NCBI GenBank assembly: GCA_964527215.1
Contig: CAZGNZ010000066.1
Span: 1-12,534 of the forward strand
DNA length: 12,534 nucleotides
Reading direction: 5' to 3'
Origin: CAZGNZ01 sp964527215
GTDB lineage: Bacteria; Fidelibacterota; Marinisomatia; SCGC-AAA003-L08; JACNLC01
The notes under the pieces are model-generated. The model ran no database searches. It was not told the origin of the DNA and saw only the letters and a list, made by a program, of their open reading frames with translations. The translations under genes were made by a program, and so were the position numbers. Positions 1 through 7,224 of the stretch are shown in pieces (position 1 is the first letter of the stretch; each line of letters starts with the position of its first letter).

Positions 1-126
1 AGGAAATCCAAATCAGATGACTCTTTTTTGCTAAATAAAACGGGGGGTGGCCACGCTGTTATAATTATTCACTTATCTCATACTGCCGGTTGGCGATAAG
101 TTTCAAGTCATAAATTTGGAGCAAAA
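1..126 (+). promoter_or_regulatory. Upstream region and possible promoter of the FKBP lipoprotein gene
   Basis: There is no gene in these 126 bases. A perfect TATAAT hexamer lies at 60-65. It would start a transcript near 72 and leave a leader of about 55 bases. No convincing -35 hexamer sits 16-18 bases upstream, so the call rests on the -10 alone. A T-run at 24-29 could be the tail of a terminator for a gene off the left edge, but its stem is not visible. A Shine-Dalgarno GGAG at 118-121 lies five bases before the ATG at 127. Confidence 0.3.
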
Positions 127-987
127 ATGAAGAAAATGACCCTGATCTGTGTCCTGACTGGTCTTGTTGCAGTAGGCTGCAAGGCTCAGAATGACCAGGC
201 TGAACCCTCTGCAATGAAAGAAGAACCTATGAAAACAACCCAGACTGTGACAGATATCACAGACGAAACCGGAGCCGTGGAGACAGAATCCGGATTGAAA
301 TATGTTGATTATGAAATCGGGACCGGCGAGTCTCCCGTAAATGGAGACAAAGTGAAAGTGCATTACACCGGCTGGCTGACAGACGGGGTTCAGTTTGACA
401 GCTCCGTGGATCGCGGTACTCCGTTTGAATTTGCAATCGGGCAAGGTCAGGTGATCAAAGGCTGGGATGAGGGCGTGATGTCCATGAAAGTCGGCGGCAA
501 GCGCAAACTCATTATCCCGTATGACCTGGCATATGGCGAAAGAGGCCGTCCGCCGGTCATTCCGGAAAAAGCCACACTGATATTTGATGTCGAACTGCTG
601 GGTATCACACCGGAATTCAAAGATCCTGATTTTGAGCTGCCCGGGGAAGAAATCGTGACCGAATCCGGTCTAAGAATGATCATTCATAAAAAAGGAACCG
701 GTCCGACCCCCAAAGCGGGCCAGACTGTGGTCGCCCACTATACCGGGATGCTTCCCAGCGGAAAGAAATTTGACAGTTCCCACGACCGCAGTGCCCCCTT
801 TGAGTTTCCTGTCGGTCAGGGTAGAGTGATCAAAGGATGGGATGAAGCCTTTCAGCTGATGAACCGCGGTGAAAAACGCACCCTGATCATCCCGCCGGAA
901 CTGGGATATGGTGAACGGGGATATCCGCCTGTAATTCCACCCAGCTCCACCTTGATTTTCGAAGTTGAACTGATCGACTTTAAATAG
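127..987 (+). CDS. Lipoprotein with tandem FKBP-type peptidyl-prolyl cis-trans isomerase domains
   Basis: This 286-residue protein should catalyse cis-trans isomerisation of prolyl bonds in exported proteins, acting in the periplasm while anchored to a membrane. Residues 1-18 form a lipoprotein signal (two Lys, a hydrophobic core, then AVGC with Cys18 as lipidation site). An acidic linker follows. Two full FKBP domains come next, at about 54-158 and 179-286. Each has the family signatures: HYTG, FDSS, a VIKGWDE segment (109 and 234), a YGERG loop and a terminal beta strand (FDVELL, FEVELI). Most FkpA/Mip-type lipoproteins carry one FKBP domain, so the tandem is somewhat unusual; the copies are diverged, so the duplication is old. 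The start is supported by GGAG five bases upstream. Hairpins follow the stop, and the gene looks monocistronic. Confidence 0.95.
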   Translation: MKKMTLICVLTGLVAVGCKAQNDQAEPSAMKEEPMKTTQTVTDITDETGAVETESGLKYVDYEIGTGESPVNGDKVKVHYTGWLTDGVQFDSSVDRGTPFEFAIGQGQVIKGWDEGVMSMKVGGKRKLIIPYDLAYGERGRPPVIPEKATLIFDVELLGITPEFKDPDFELPGEEIVTESGLRMIIHKKGTGPTPKAGQTVVAHYTGMLPSGKKFDSSHDRSAPFEFPVGQGRVIKGWDEAFQLMNRGEKRTLIIPPELGYGERGYPPVIPPSSTLIFEVELIDFK

Positions 988-993
988 ATTACT

Positions 994-1066
994 CCGGATT
1001 ACCGGAAACAAAATCCGGTGTGTTAAACAATATTTCGAAAGGTGCGGCCTGTTTTCAGACCGCATC
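994..1066 (+). terminator. Tandem hairpins after the FKBP gene, likely terminator
   Basis: Two hairpins follow the stop codon. The first pairs CCGGATT (994-1000) with AATCCGG (1012-1018) around an 11-base loop. The second runs 1041-1066: a seven-pair outer stem (GGTGCGG with CCGCATC, one G-T pair), one C-A mismatch, three more pairs and a TTTT loop. It is followed by TTCTTACTC, a modest T-tract. The second is the better intrinsic terminator and separates the FKBP gene from the ABC-F gene. Confidence 0.55.
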
Positions 1067-1131
1067 TTCTTACTCAGACGCTGTTTCCGGGAACCGATTT
1101 CTGACCGGCGAACATCAATCCGAGCACCAGT

Positions 1132-3024
1132 ATGCTTCAACTTGATTCAATTACCAAAACTTTCGGCGACCGGGTCCTGTTCCGGGATGTGAGTCTGCAT
1201 CTGAAATCCCAGATGAGACTGGGCCTGATTGGCGCCAATGGGGTGGGGAAAACCACTCTGTTCCGGATTTTACTGGGAGATGAATCTATTTCTGAAGGTC
1301 GAATCCAGCGCCGCGGCGGTCTCCAGATGGGCTATGTCCCCCAGGAAGTGGAAATCCTCAGCGGGCTTGGTGTTCTGGCTGAAACACTGACGGCATATCC
1401 GGAACTGGAAGAGGTACAGCAGAAACTGAATCAGGTGGCCGCAGACCTGGACCGCGAACCAGGCAGTAAAACCCTGCTGAAGCAGCTCGGAAGGCTGCAG
1501 GACCAATTTGAGGAACTGGACGGCTATCAGGTGGAAACCCGGGCAAAGACCATTCTCAGCGGACTTGGATTTCCGGAACATCGCTTCAGAGATTCGCTGG
1601 ATACACTCAGCGGAGGATGGAAAATGCGGGTCGCCCTGGCAAAAGTACTGCTGCGGCAGCCGAATATACTGCTTCTGGACGAACCCACCAATCACCTTGA
1701 TCTTGAATCCCTCATCTGGCTGGAAAAATTCCTGGCGGATTATGAAGGGGCCATGGTGATTATCAGTCATGACCGGACTTTCCTCGACAATGTAACCACC
1801 CATACCGCAGAAGTGATCCGGCAGTCCCTTACCGTTTTCACCGGCACGTATTCCAAATTTGAAGAATTCAAAACCACCGAGCTGGATATGCTGCGGCGTC
1901 AGGCCCAGAATCAGGCCAAGCAGATTGCCCAGGCGGAGCGGTTCATCGAGCGTTTTCGGGCGAAAAACACCCTGGCAACCCGAGTGAAAAGCAAAATAAA
2001 ACAATTGGAAAAAATTGACCGAATTGAACTGCCGGACGACGAACAGAAAGAAATGTTTATCACCATTCCCCCACCGCCGCGAAGCGGGTTGAAAGTGGCG
2101 GTTTGCAGCAGTCTCCGGAAGGCATACGGTGAAAATGTGGTGTACGATTCACTGGAATACACGCTGGAACGCGGCGACAAAGTTGCACTGGTCGGACCCA
2201 ATGGCGCCGGCAAATCCACTCTGCTGAAACTGCTGGCCGGTGTCATATTGCAGGACAGCGGTGAATTGACCCTGGGTCATCACGTTTCCCGGGGGTACTA
2301 TGCCCAGCATCAGCTGGAAGCGCTGGATCCGGAAAAGACCGTGTATGATTCCGTATTGGAATTATCGAATGAACTGATGACCACGCAGCTGCGGACGTAT
2401 CTGGGGACTTTCCTGTTTTCCGGGGATGACCATTTCAAAAAAGTACAGGTACTGTCCGGAGGAGAGAAGGCCAGGCTGGCCCTTTCCCGACTGTTTATCC
2501 AACCAGCCAATTTGCTGCTGTTTGACGAACCCACCAACCATCTGGATATCACTTCCCAGGATGTGCTGATCCGGGTGCTTCAGGAATACACCGGAACCAT
2601 GGTCTGTATCAGCCACGACCGCCGCTTTATTAATGCGATCTGTAACAAAGTTGTCGCGGTCAGCAACGGGTCCATTGCCCAGTATCCGGGAAATTATGAT
2701 TATTACATCTGGAAGCGGGATCAGCAGAAGCAGGAAGTTTCAGAAACAGCGGAAGCTTCCGTTTCACTGCAGTCAGAACAGAAATTGAGTTACGAAGCCC
2801 GAAAATCCATTCAGAAAGAAGAACGCCGCAGACAGCGCAAAATTGAAAAACTCGCCGGTGAAATCGAGTCTCTGGAAGGAAGAATCAAAGCGCTTGATCT
2901 TCAGATGGCAGATCCCGAAATGGCCCGGGATTATGTCGCACTGCAGGATTTGATGGATGAAAAGGAGCATCTGAACAAAAAACTGGATGAAACCATGGAT
3001 GCCTGGGTTGCGGCTCAGGAGTGA
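1132..3024 (+). CDS. ABC-F family ATPase (ribosome-associated translation factor)
   Basis: This soluble 630-residue protein has two ATPase domains and no membrane segment. ABC-F proteins bind the ribosomal E site and relieve stalled translation or antibiotic blockage. Domain 1 has Walker A GANGVGKTT (34-42), signature LSGGW (159-163) and Walker B LLLDEPTNHLDL (180-191). Domain 2 has Walker A GPNGAGKS (355-362), signature LSGGEKAR (441-448) and Walker B LLLFDEPTNHLDI (461-473). Both catalytic Glu residues (184, 466) are present. The charged linker between domains, with a segment RFRAKNTLATRVKSKIKQLE, matches the P-site tRNA-interacting arm. A charged C-terminal coiled coil covers about 550-630. 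The layout is closest to the YheS/Uup branches, but I cannot separate these by eye. A TGA stop in frame just upstream leaves ATG 1132 as the first start. Its ribosome site is weak. Confidence 0.93.
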   Translation: MLQLDSITKTFGDRVLFRDVSLHLKSQMRLGLIGANGVGKTTLFRILLGDESISEGRIQRRGGLQMGYVPQEVEILSGLGVLAETLTAYPELEEVQQKLNQVAADLDREPGSKTLLKQLGRLQDQFEELDGYQVETRAKTILSGLGFPEHRFRDSLDTLSGGWKMRVALAKVLLRQPNILLLDEPTNHLDLESLIWLEKFLADYEGAMVIISHDRTFLDNVTTHTAEVIRQSLTVFTGTYSKFEEFKTTELDMLRRQAQNQAKQIAQAERFIERFRAKNTLATRVKSKIKQLEKIDRIELPDDEQKEMFITIPPPPRSGLKVAVCSSLRKAYGENVVYDSLEYTLERGDKVALVGPNGAGKSTLLKLLAGVILQDSGELTLGHHVSRGYYAQHQLEALDPEKTVYDSVLELSNELMTTQLRTYLGTFLFSGDDHFKKVQVLSGGEKARLALSRLFIQPANLLLFDEPTNHLDITSQDVLIRVLQEYTGTMVCISHDRRFINAICNKVVAVSNGSIAQYPGNYDYYIWKRDQQKQEVSETAEASVSLQSEQKLSYEARKSIQKEERRRQRKIEKLAGEIESLEGRIKALDLQMADPEMARDYVALQDLMDEKEHLNKKLDETMDAWVAAQE

Positions 3025-3117
3025 TATCACCGGACAAAAAAATCGACCGGAATATTCAAATATCCATATATTGATAGTGTTGTGATGAAGCCATTTTTAC
3101 TTATTCCCGGAGGTTGA

Positions 3118-4158
3118 ATGAAAAATATACTGATTCTGATGATACTGCTGCTGACGGTCGGCTGTGTCAGGGAAGCCCCTTCGTTTCCCTGGTACAGCGG
3201 AAGCTTTGATGAGGCAATGCAGCTGGCGGGCAGCCGAATTGTTCAGCTTGAATTTTACACCGATACCTGAACATGGTGCAGTCGGCTGGATGCCGATACA
3301 TTTACAGATGTCGATGTGATTCAAACCGCCGACGGGATGTTGAATTTGAAACTCAATGCCAATGAAGGAGACGGCCGGAGACTGGCGGAGCGGTATGGAA
3401 TTCAGGGAGTGCCGCAGATGGTCTTTATCCATAAGGACGGATCTGAAATTGACCGTATTATCGGATTCATCGAGGCGGAGGGCTATGCAGAGCGGCTGAC
3501 GGATATCATTGCCGGGATCAACACGATTCCCGATCTTGAAAAACAGCGTCTTGAAAACCCCCGCGATCTGAGCGTTCTATCAAGTCTGGCTGAAAAATAT
3601 CAGAATGCCATGAATGCTGTGCAGGCCCGTGAAGTGTTTGAAACCATCCTGAATCAGTTTTCCGACAGCTCGGATGAAGCAGTCAACCAGGCCCGTTTTT
3701 TCCTGGCGATGCAGGATTTTTTCAGCGGAGACCGCAGCGCGATCGACTATTTCATTCAGAAATATCCGCAATCGGATTTTGTATTTGCCGCCTATGATGA
3801 AATGGTTCGCTTTTATCGGGCCAACCAACAGCAGAATGAAGAGGTTAATGTATTAAACGCCATGGCAGCACGCTTCCCGGATGATCCCGGAGTACTGAAC
3901 CAGTATGCCTGGCGTATGACAGAGCTCAGTCTGAACCTGGAAGAAGCGCTGGAGCTTGCCCGGAAAGCCGTAAGACTCACTGCCGGTGATTCCCAGACGC
4001 AGGCCAATATTATTGACACGGAAGCCGAAGTGCTTTGGAAACTGAATCGCTCAGACGAAGCGGTAACCGCCATTCAGCGGGCCATTGATCTGGATCCTGA
4101 AAACGGTTACTTTCAAAGCCAGCTGGCAAAATTCTCCAAACCGGAAACCACGGAGTGA
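3118..4158 (+). CDS. Putative selenoprotein: thioredoxin-fold lipoprotein with C-terminal TPR-like helices (UTWC active site)
   Basis: Seen: ATG 3118 has GGAGG four bases upstream and opens a lipoprotein signal (LLTVGC, lipidation Cys16). The frame then reads FYTDT, a TGA at 3268-3270, TWCSRLDADTF, and runs open to a TGA at 4156-4158, giving 346 residues if the first TGA is decoded. Family knowledge: thioredoxin-like proteins carry FYADWCGWCKKLD-type motifs, and the TGA (residue 51) falls exactly on the first Cys. The second Cys (54) and the cis-proline loop GIQGVP (Pro99) are intact. Residues from about 150 to 340 are helical TPR-like repeats, a usual protein-binding partner of this fold. 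Inference: Sec51 replaces the nucleophilic Cys in an envelope thiol-disulfide oxidoreductase. Coding quality is continuous on both sides of the TGA, which argues against decay. A nonsense mutation or a TGT/TGC-to-TGA sequencing error remains possible. A caller treating TGA only as stop would start at ATG 3316 and lose the active site. It is likely co-transcribed with the peptidase three bases downstream. Confidence 0.8.
3268..3303 (+). promoter_or_regulatory. Candidate bacterial SECIS element (UGA plus downstream hairpin)
   Basis: The in-frame TGA is at 3268-3270. Downstream, GTCGGC (3281-3286) pairs with GCCGAT (3292-3297) around a five-base loop TGGAT (3287-3291), giving six pairs including one terminal G-T. 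Sixteen bases separate the TGA from the loop, and a G is the second loop base. Known bacterial SECIS elements lie within the coding region, have a short upper stem about 16-37 bases after UGA, and carry a G in the first loop positions for SelB binding, so this one fits. A weak lower stem ATG/CAT (3273-3275 with 3299-3301) may extend it. There is no bulged U like that of E. coli fdhF. Confidence 0.6.
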
Positions 4159-4161
4159 ACA

Positions 4162-5880
4162 ATGCAGATAACACGTAATTTTATACCATTTGATTTGAAG
4201 ATTGAAGCGCTGACAGATATTCAGCCGTATTTTGACAAACTTTTAAACTCAAAACCGGCTTCCCTGGAGGAACTGGAACAGTTTATTCAGAACTGCAGTG
4301 ACACCATGTCCGTGTTTGATGAACAGTTTGCCTGGTCATATATCAACATGTCCTGTCATACGGAAAACCAGGATTATGTGAAGCAGTACGAAAAATTCAG
4401 CACAGAAATCCAACCGGAAATCAGCAAGCTGTCCAATCAGCTGGATTTGAAACTGACCTCACATCCAATGTTTGATTCACTGCCGAAGGAACGCTATGAT
4501 CAGCTGGTAAAGCATTTGGAAAGAAGCCTGAAGCTGTTTCGGGACGAAAATGTGCCGCTGGGTGCTCAGATTTCCAAACTGTCTTCGCAGTTTGATCAAA
4601 CCACGGGCGGACTGACAGCCAATATTGACGGAGAGGAACTGCCTTTGCCGCAGGCCAATGTCAAGCTGTTTTCTGCGGATCGAACCCTGAGAGAGAAAGC
4701 ATGGAAAGCCATCCATGAAACCCGATACGGCGTCAGGGAAAAACTGAACGGTATTTATGATGAAATGCTCAAGCTGCGGCATCAGATTGCCCGGAATGCC
4801 GGATATGACAATTACCGGGATTACAAGCATGATGATCTGCACCGGTTCGATTATACTCCCCAGGATGCGGAAAAATTTCATGATGCGATTGAAGAGCATG
4901 TGGTCCCACTGGCGCAGGAAATTGCAGAGCGGCAGCGTCTTAAACTGAAACTCGGTGCTGAGGATTTCAGACCCTGGGATACCGCAGGTGTACCGGAAGG
5001 CCAGACTCCCCTGAAGCCGTTCACAACCGGTAAGGAACTGCTGCAAGGATCCATTGCGATATTCAGCAGGCTGTATCCCGAATTCGGAGGAAATCTGCAG
5101 AAAATGGATGACGCCGGCCTGTTTGACCTGGAATCCCGGAAAGGGAAAGCTCCGGGCGGATACAATTATCCTCTGGAAGTAACCGGGATGCCCTTCATTT
5201 TCATGAATGCAGCCGGTGCGCAGCGGGATGTGGTGACGATGATGCATGAAGGCGGGCATGCCATGCATACATTTCTGACCCAGGATGAGCCGCTGGCTAT
5301 TTATCGGAATACGCCTTCGGAAATGGCGGAAACCGCCAGTATGAGCATGGAACTGATGACAGCGGACAAGTGGCAGGAATTCTACAATGAAAAAGATTAC
5401 GTACGCGCCCGGACGGAACACCTGGAAGGTGTTATATCCTTTTTCCCCTGGTGTGCCATTGTAGATGCTTTCCAGCACTGGGTGTATCTGAATCCTGAAC
5501 ATACCGCCGAGGAGCGGGATGATGCATTTCTGAAACTGTACAAACGCTTCGGGACAGGCAGCATCAATTGGGATGGCCTGGAACACTATCGGCGCTGTAC
5601 CTGGCAGCGCCAGTCACACATTTTTGGTGTGCCCTTTTATTATATTGAGTATGGAATCGCTCAGCTTGGAGCGCTTCAGGTGTACCGGAATTTCAAGCAG
5701 GATCCGGAAGCTGCACTGAAGGGCTACATCGCCGGCCTGTCACTGGGTTCATCCAAACCGCTGCCGGAAGTATGGGATGCAATGAATATCCGGTTTGATT
5801 TCTCATCGGATGTGATTCGTGAAACCATGGAAATGGTGCAGGCAGAACTGGAAGCGCTGTATGCACAGGAAGATGCCTGA
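4162..5880 (+). CDS. M3 family zinc oligoendopeptidase (PepF-like)
   Basis: This 572-residue protein resembles oligoendopeptidase F and related M3 metallopeptidases, which cut short peptides, usually in the cytoplasm. The zinc site is HEGGH at 362-366, continuing AMHTF. A downstream segment PSEMAETASMSMEL supplies the third zinc ligand, probably Glu390. The C-terminal part holds an HIFGVPFYYIEYGIAQLGA segment, like the conserved substrate-binding tyrosine region of the family. The N-terminal third is a helical lobe. There is no signal peptide or membrane segment. The length is typical for the PepF subfamily. GGAG at 4152-4155, inside the end of the previous gene, places the start at 4162. With only three bases between the stop and this start, it should be translated from the same mRNA as the putative selenoprotein. 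A hairpin terminator follows. Confidence 0.93.
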   Translation: MQITRNFIPFDLKIEALTDIQPYFDKLLNSKPASLEELEQFIQNCSDTMSVFDEQFAWSYINMSCHTENQDYVKQYEKFSTEIQPEISKLSNQLDLKLTSHPMFDSLPKERYDQLVKHLERSLKLFRDENVPLGAQISKLSSQFDQTTGGLTANIDGEELPLPQANVKLFSADRTLREKAWKAIHETRYGVREKLNGIYDEMLKLRHQIARNAGYDNYRDYKHDDLHRFDYTPQDAEKFHDAIEEHVVPLAQEIAERQRLKLKLGAEDFRPWDTAGVPEGQTPLKPFTTGKELLQGSIAIFSRLYPEFGGNLQKMDDAGLFDLESRKGKAPGGYNYPLEVTGMPFIFMNAAGAQRDVVTMMHEGGHAMHTFLTQDEPLAIYRNTPSEMAETASMSMELMTADKWQEFYNEKDYVRARTEHLEGVISFFPWCAIVDAFQHWVYLNPEHTAEERDDAFLKLYKRFGTGSINWDGLEHYRRCTWQRQSHIFGVPFYYIEYGIAQLGALQVYRNFKQDPEAALKGYIAGLSLGSSKPLPEVWDAMNIRFDFSSDVIRETMEMVQAELEALYAQEDA

Positions 5881-5921
5881 GACAGGCTGAAATCCAATCC
5901 CTTAAATTGATCATAAAACAG

Positions 5922-5945
5922 GAAACCACCCCGCAGGGTGGTTTC
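5922..5945. terminator. Strong hairpin terminator between convergent operons
   Basis: GAAACCACCC (5922-5931) pairs perfectly with GGGTGGTTTC (5936-5945) around the tetraloop CGCA, giving ten pairs. It lies 41 bases after the peptidase stop and 33 bases past the anti-sigma stop on the other strand. On the minus strand the stem is followed by CTGTTTTATG, a better T-tract than the TCATTTC on the plus strand. It probably serves both directions. Confidence 0.8.
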
Positions 5946-5978
5946 TCATTTCAGTAAGGGTGAGATGGCAACGGGGAC

Positions 5979-6221
5979 TTATTTCGATTTCAGATTCAGT
6001 ACTTTGAACAGGCGATCAGAAACATCCTCCGGAACGCTTTGCTCTTCTTCGCAAGAGCGTACCAGTTTGATCACTTTTCTGACGGAATCGTAATAGACTT
6101 TGCAGTCCGGGCATTCTTCCATGTACTGGGCCAGTTTCTCGCAGATCGGATTATCAATATCTTCACCCATCTGATCACAGATAATCACTTTTATTTCTTT
6201 TGACGGTTCAAATTTGATCAT
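5979..6221 (-). CDS. Small soluble Cys-rich protein, putative anti-sigma factor
   Basis: This 80-residue protein has no membrane segment. It contains a zf-HC2/ZAS-like core: Cys15, Cys27 and a CPDC pair (Cys37, Cys40), with a further Cys near residue 54. Such proteins bind the partner ECF sigma factor and release it on a signal. The classical ZAS motif is HxxxCxxC, and here the His position is Tyr33, so metal binding, if any, would need other ligands such as Cys15 or Cys27. Its ATG overlaps the sigma stop in an ATGA (6221-6218), and a strong AGGAGG lies just upstream inside the sigma gene, so the two should be translationally coupled. Family assignment comes from position, size and the CPDC motif rather than strong similarity. 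It is followed by the 5922-5945 terminator. Confidence 0.75.
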   Translation of the reverse strand: MIKFEPSKEIKVIICDQMGEDIDNPICEKLAQYMEECPDCKVYYDSVRKVIKLVRSCEEEQSVPEDVSDRLFKVLNLKSK

Positions 6222-6802
6222 TTCCAGCCCTCCTCTTTCAGTATCTGACCCAAACTGTCCCGCAATGTAAGACGGGCCCGCATGGTGCGGACTTTCACAT
6301 TGGATTCGGTCAGATTCAGGATTTTGGCGGTCTCCGCCACCGAATTTCCTTCGATATCCCGCAGCACGAAAACCGCCCGCAGTTTGTCATTCAGTTCTGC
6401 CATGGCGGTGTGCAGATATTTACGGAACTGCTCGTCCGACAGCACATCATCGGTGAAATCCGGCAGTTCCAGAGGTTCGTATTTTCCCAGTCCTTCATAC
6501 TCCGGATCGTCCAGGGAGGCGGTGACATTGGTGGTGTGCTTATCCTTCAGCTTCTCCAGCGCGATGTTGGTGGCCACCCTGTACAGCCAGGTGTAAAGGG
6601 TGGACCGTCCTTCAAACGTGTTGATTTTCCTGATCAGCGTCAGGAAGGTTTCCTGCAGCACATCCTCGGCATCCTTATCATTCTGCATCAGCCTGAGACC
6701 CAAATTGTAGATTTTCGGTGTGTAATATTTCACCAGGGCTGTCAGGGCTGCATTCTGCCCGGTCTGAGCCTGGGCAACCAGTTCTTTTTCATTTTCCAGC
6801 AT
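6218..6802 (-). CDS. ECF (sigma-70 family) RNA polymerase sigma factor
   Basis: This 194-residue protein has the two-domain ECF layout. Region 2 (about residues 20-95) has the features of core binding and -10 recognition: YTPKIYNLGLRLMQNDKDAE, DVLQETFLTLIRKI, then the TWLYRVATNIALEKLK segment. After an acidic linker, region 4 (about 130-190) has LRAVFVLRDIEGNSVAETA and a helix-turn-helix NLTESNVKVRTMRARL for -35 recognition. ECF factors direct stress regulons and are usually held by a co-encoded anti-sigma, here the next gene, overlapping by four bases. Upstream is trxA, with a 59-base gap. The start is the only ATG after an in-frame TAA twelve bases upstream. No Shine-Dalgarno is visible there, so initiation may be weak. 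The target regulon cannot be read from this window. Confidence 0.95.
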   Translation of the reverse strand: MLENEKELVAQAQTGQNAALTALVKYYTPKIYNLGLRLMQNDKDAEDVLQETFLTLIRKINTFEGRSTLYTWLYRVATNIALEKLKDKHTTNVTASLDDPEYEGLGKYEPLELPDFTDDVLSDEQFRKYLHTAMAELNDKLRAVFVLRDIEGNSVAETAKILNLTESNVKVRTMRARLTLRDSLGQILKEEGWK

Positions 6803-6861
6803 GCGGTAAAATTACGGCACACGCCGGGAAACAGGCCAGCAGTGAGAAAATCAGACAGCGG

Positions 6862-7224
6862 TCAGGCGGATGCCGCAGGACCGAGATGTCGGTCCAGCTT
6901 GGCCTTGATGCTGTTTTTCGGCTGCGCACCCACGATGCGATCAACCAGACGGCCGTTTTTGAAAAACAGCAGGGTGGGAATACCGGAGACCTTGAACTCG
7001 CCGGGCTTCCGGTTTGTGTCGGCATTCAGTTTTCCGATGACGGCTCTGCCGGCATACTCGTCGGCCAGTTCTTCCACAACCGGACCAATAATACGGCACG
7101 GTCCGCACCACGGCGCCCAGATATCCACCAGTGCTACACCGGAATCACTATTGATGTGTTCGCTCCAGTTCTGATCAGTAATCTCCCGGATGTGTTTTTC
7201 CTTTTTCCGGCCAAATCCAAACAT
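6862..7224 (-). CDS. trxA: Thioredoxin
   Basis: This 120-residue cytosolic thioredoxin has the classical active site WCGPC (Cys40, Cys43) preceded by VDIWAP, and the cis-proline loop GIPTLLFFKNG. It reduces protein disulfides using electrons from thioredoxin reductase, which is not in the window. The N-terminus has a short basic extension (FGFGRKKEKH) before the usual first strand, slightly longer than in E. coli TrxA; there is no signal peptide. AGGAG seven bases before the ATG supports the start. It is the first gene of a minus-strand unit with the ECF sigma factor and its putative anti-sigma. This order recalls thiol-stress circuits in which sigma activity is tied to the thioredoxin pool. 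Confidence 0.96.
   Translation of the reverse strand: MFGFGRKKEKHIREITDQNWSEHINSDSGVALVDIWAPWCGPCRIIGPVVEELADEYAGRAVIGKLNADTNRKPGEFKVSGIPTLLFFKNGRLVDRIVGAQPKNSIKAKLDRHLGPAASA

Noticed and set aside
3071..3100. Possible promoter (TTGATA at 3071 followed by a T-rich stretch) before the putative selenoprotein gene
   Set aside because: The -10 candidate at 17-base spacing is TTTTTA, too poor a match to report as a feature.
3268..3270. TGA read as tryptophan or glycine through a variant genetic code
   Set aside because: TGA ends the ABC-F gene, this gene and the peptidase at the expected places, so it works as a stop in this genome.
3316..4158. A shorter 280-residue protein starting at ATG 3316 as the real gene
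   Set aside because: This start falls inside the thioredoxin fold, after the active site, and lacks a good ribosome site, whereas ATG 3118 has GGAGG and a lipoprotein signal.
4477..5586. Long antisense open frame (369 codons) opposite the M3 peptidase
   Set aside because: The peptidase on the plus strand has clear catalytic motifs. The antisense translation has no recognisable domain or ribosome site and is a codon-usage shadow.
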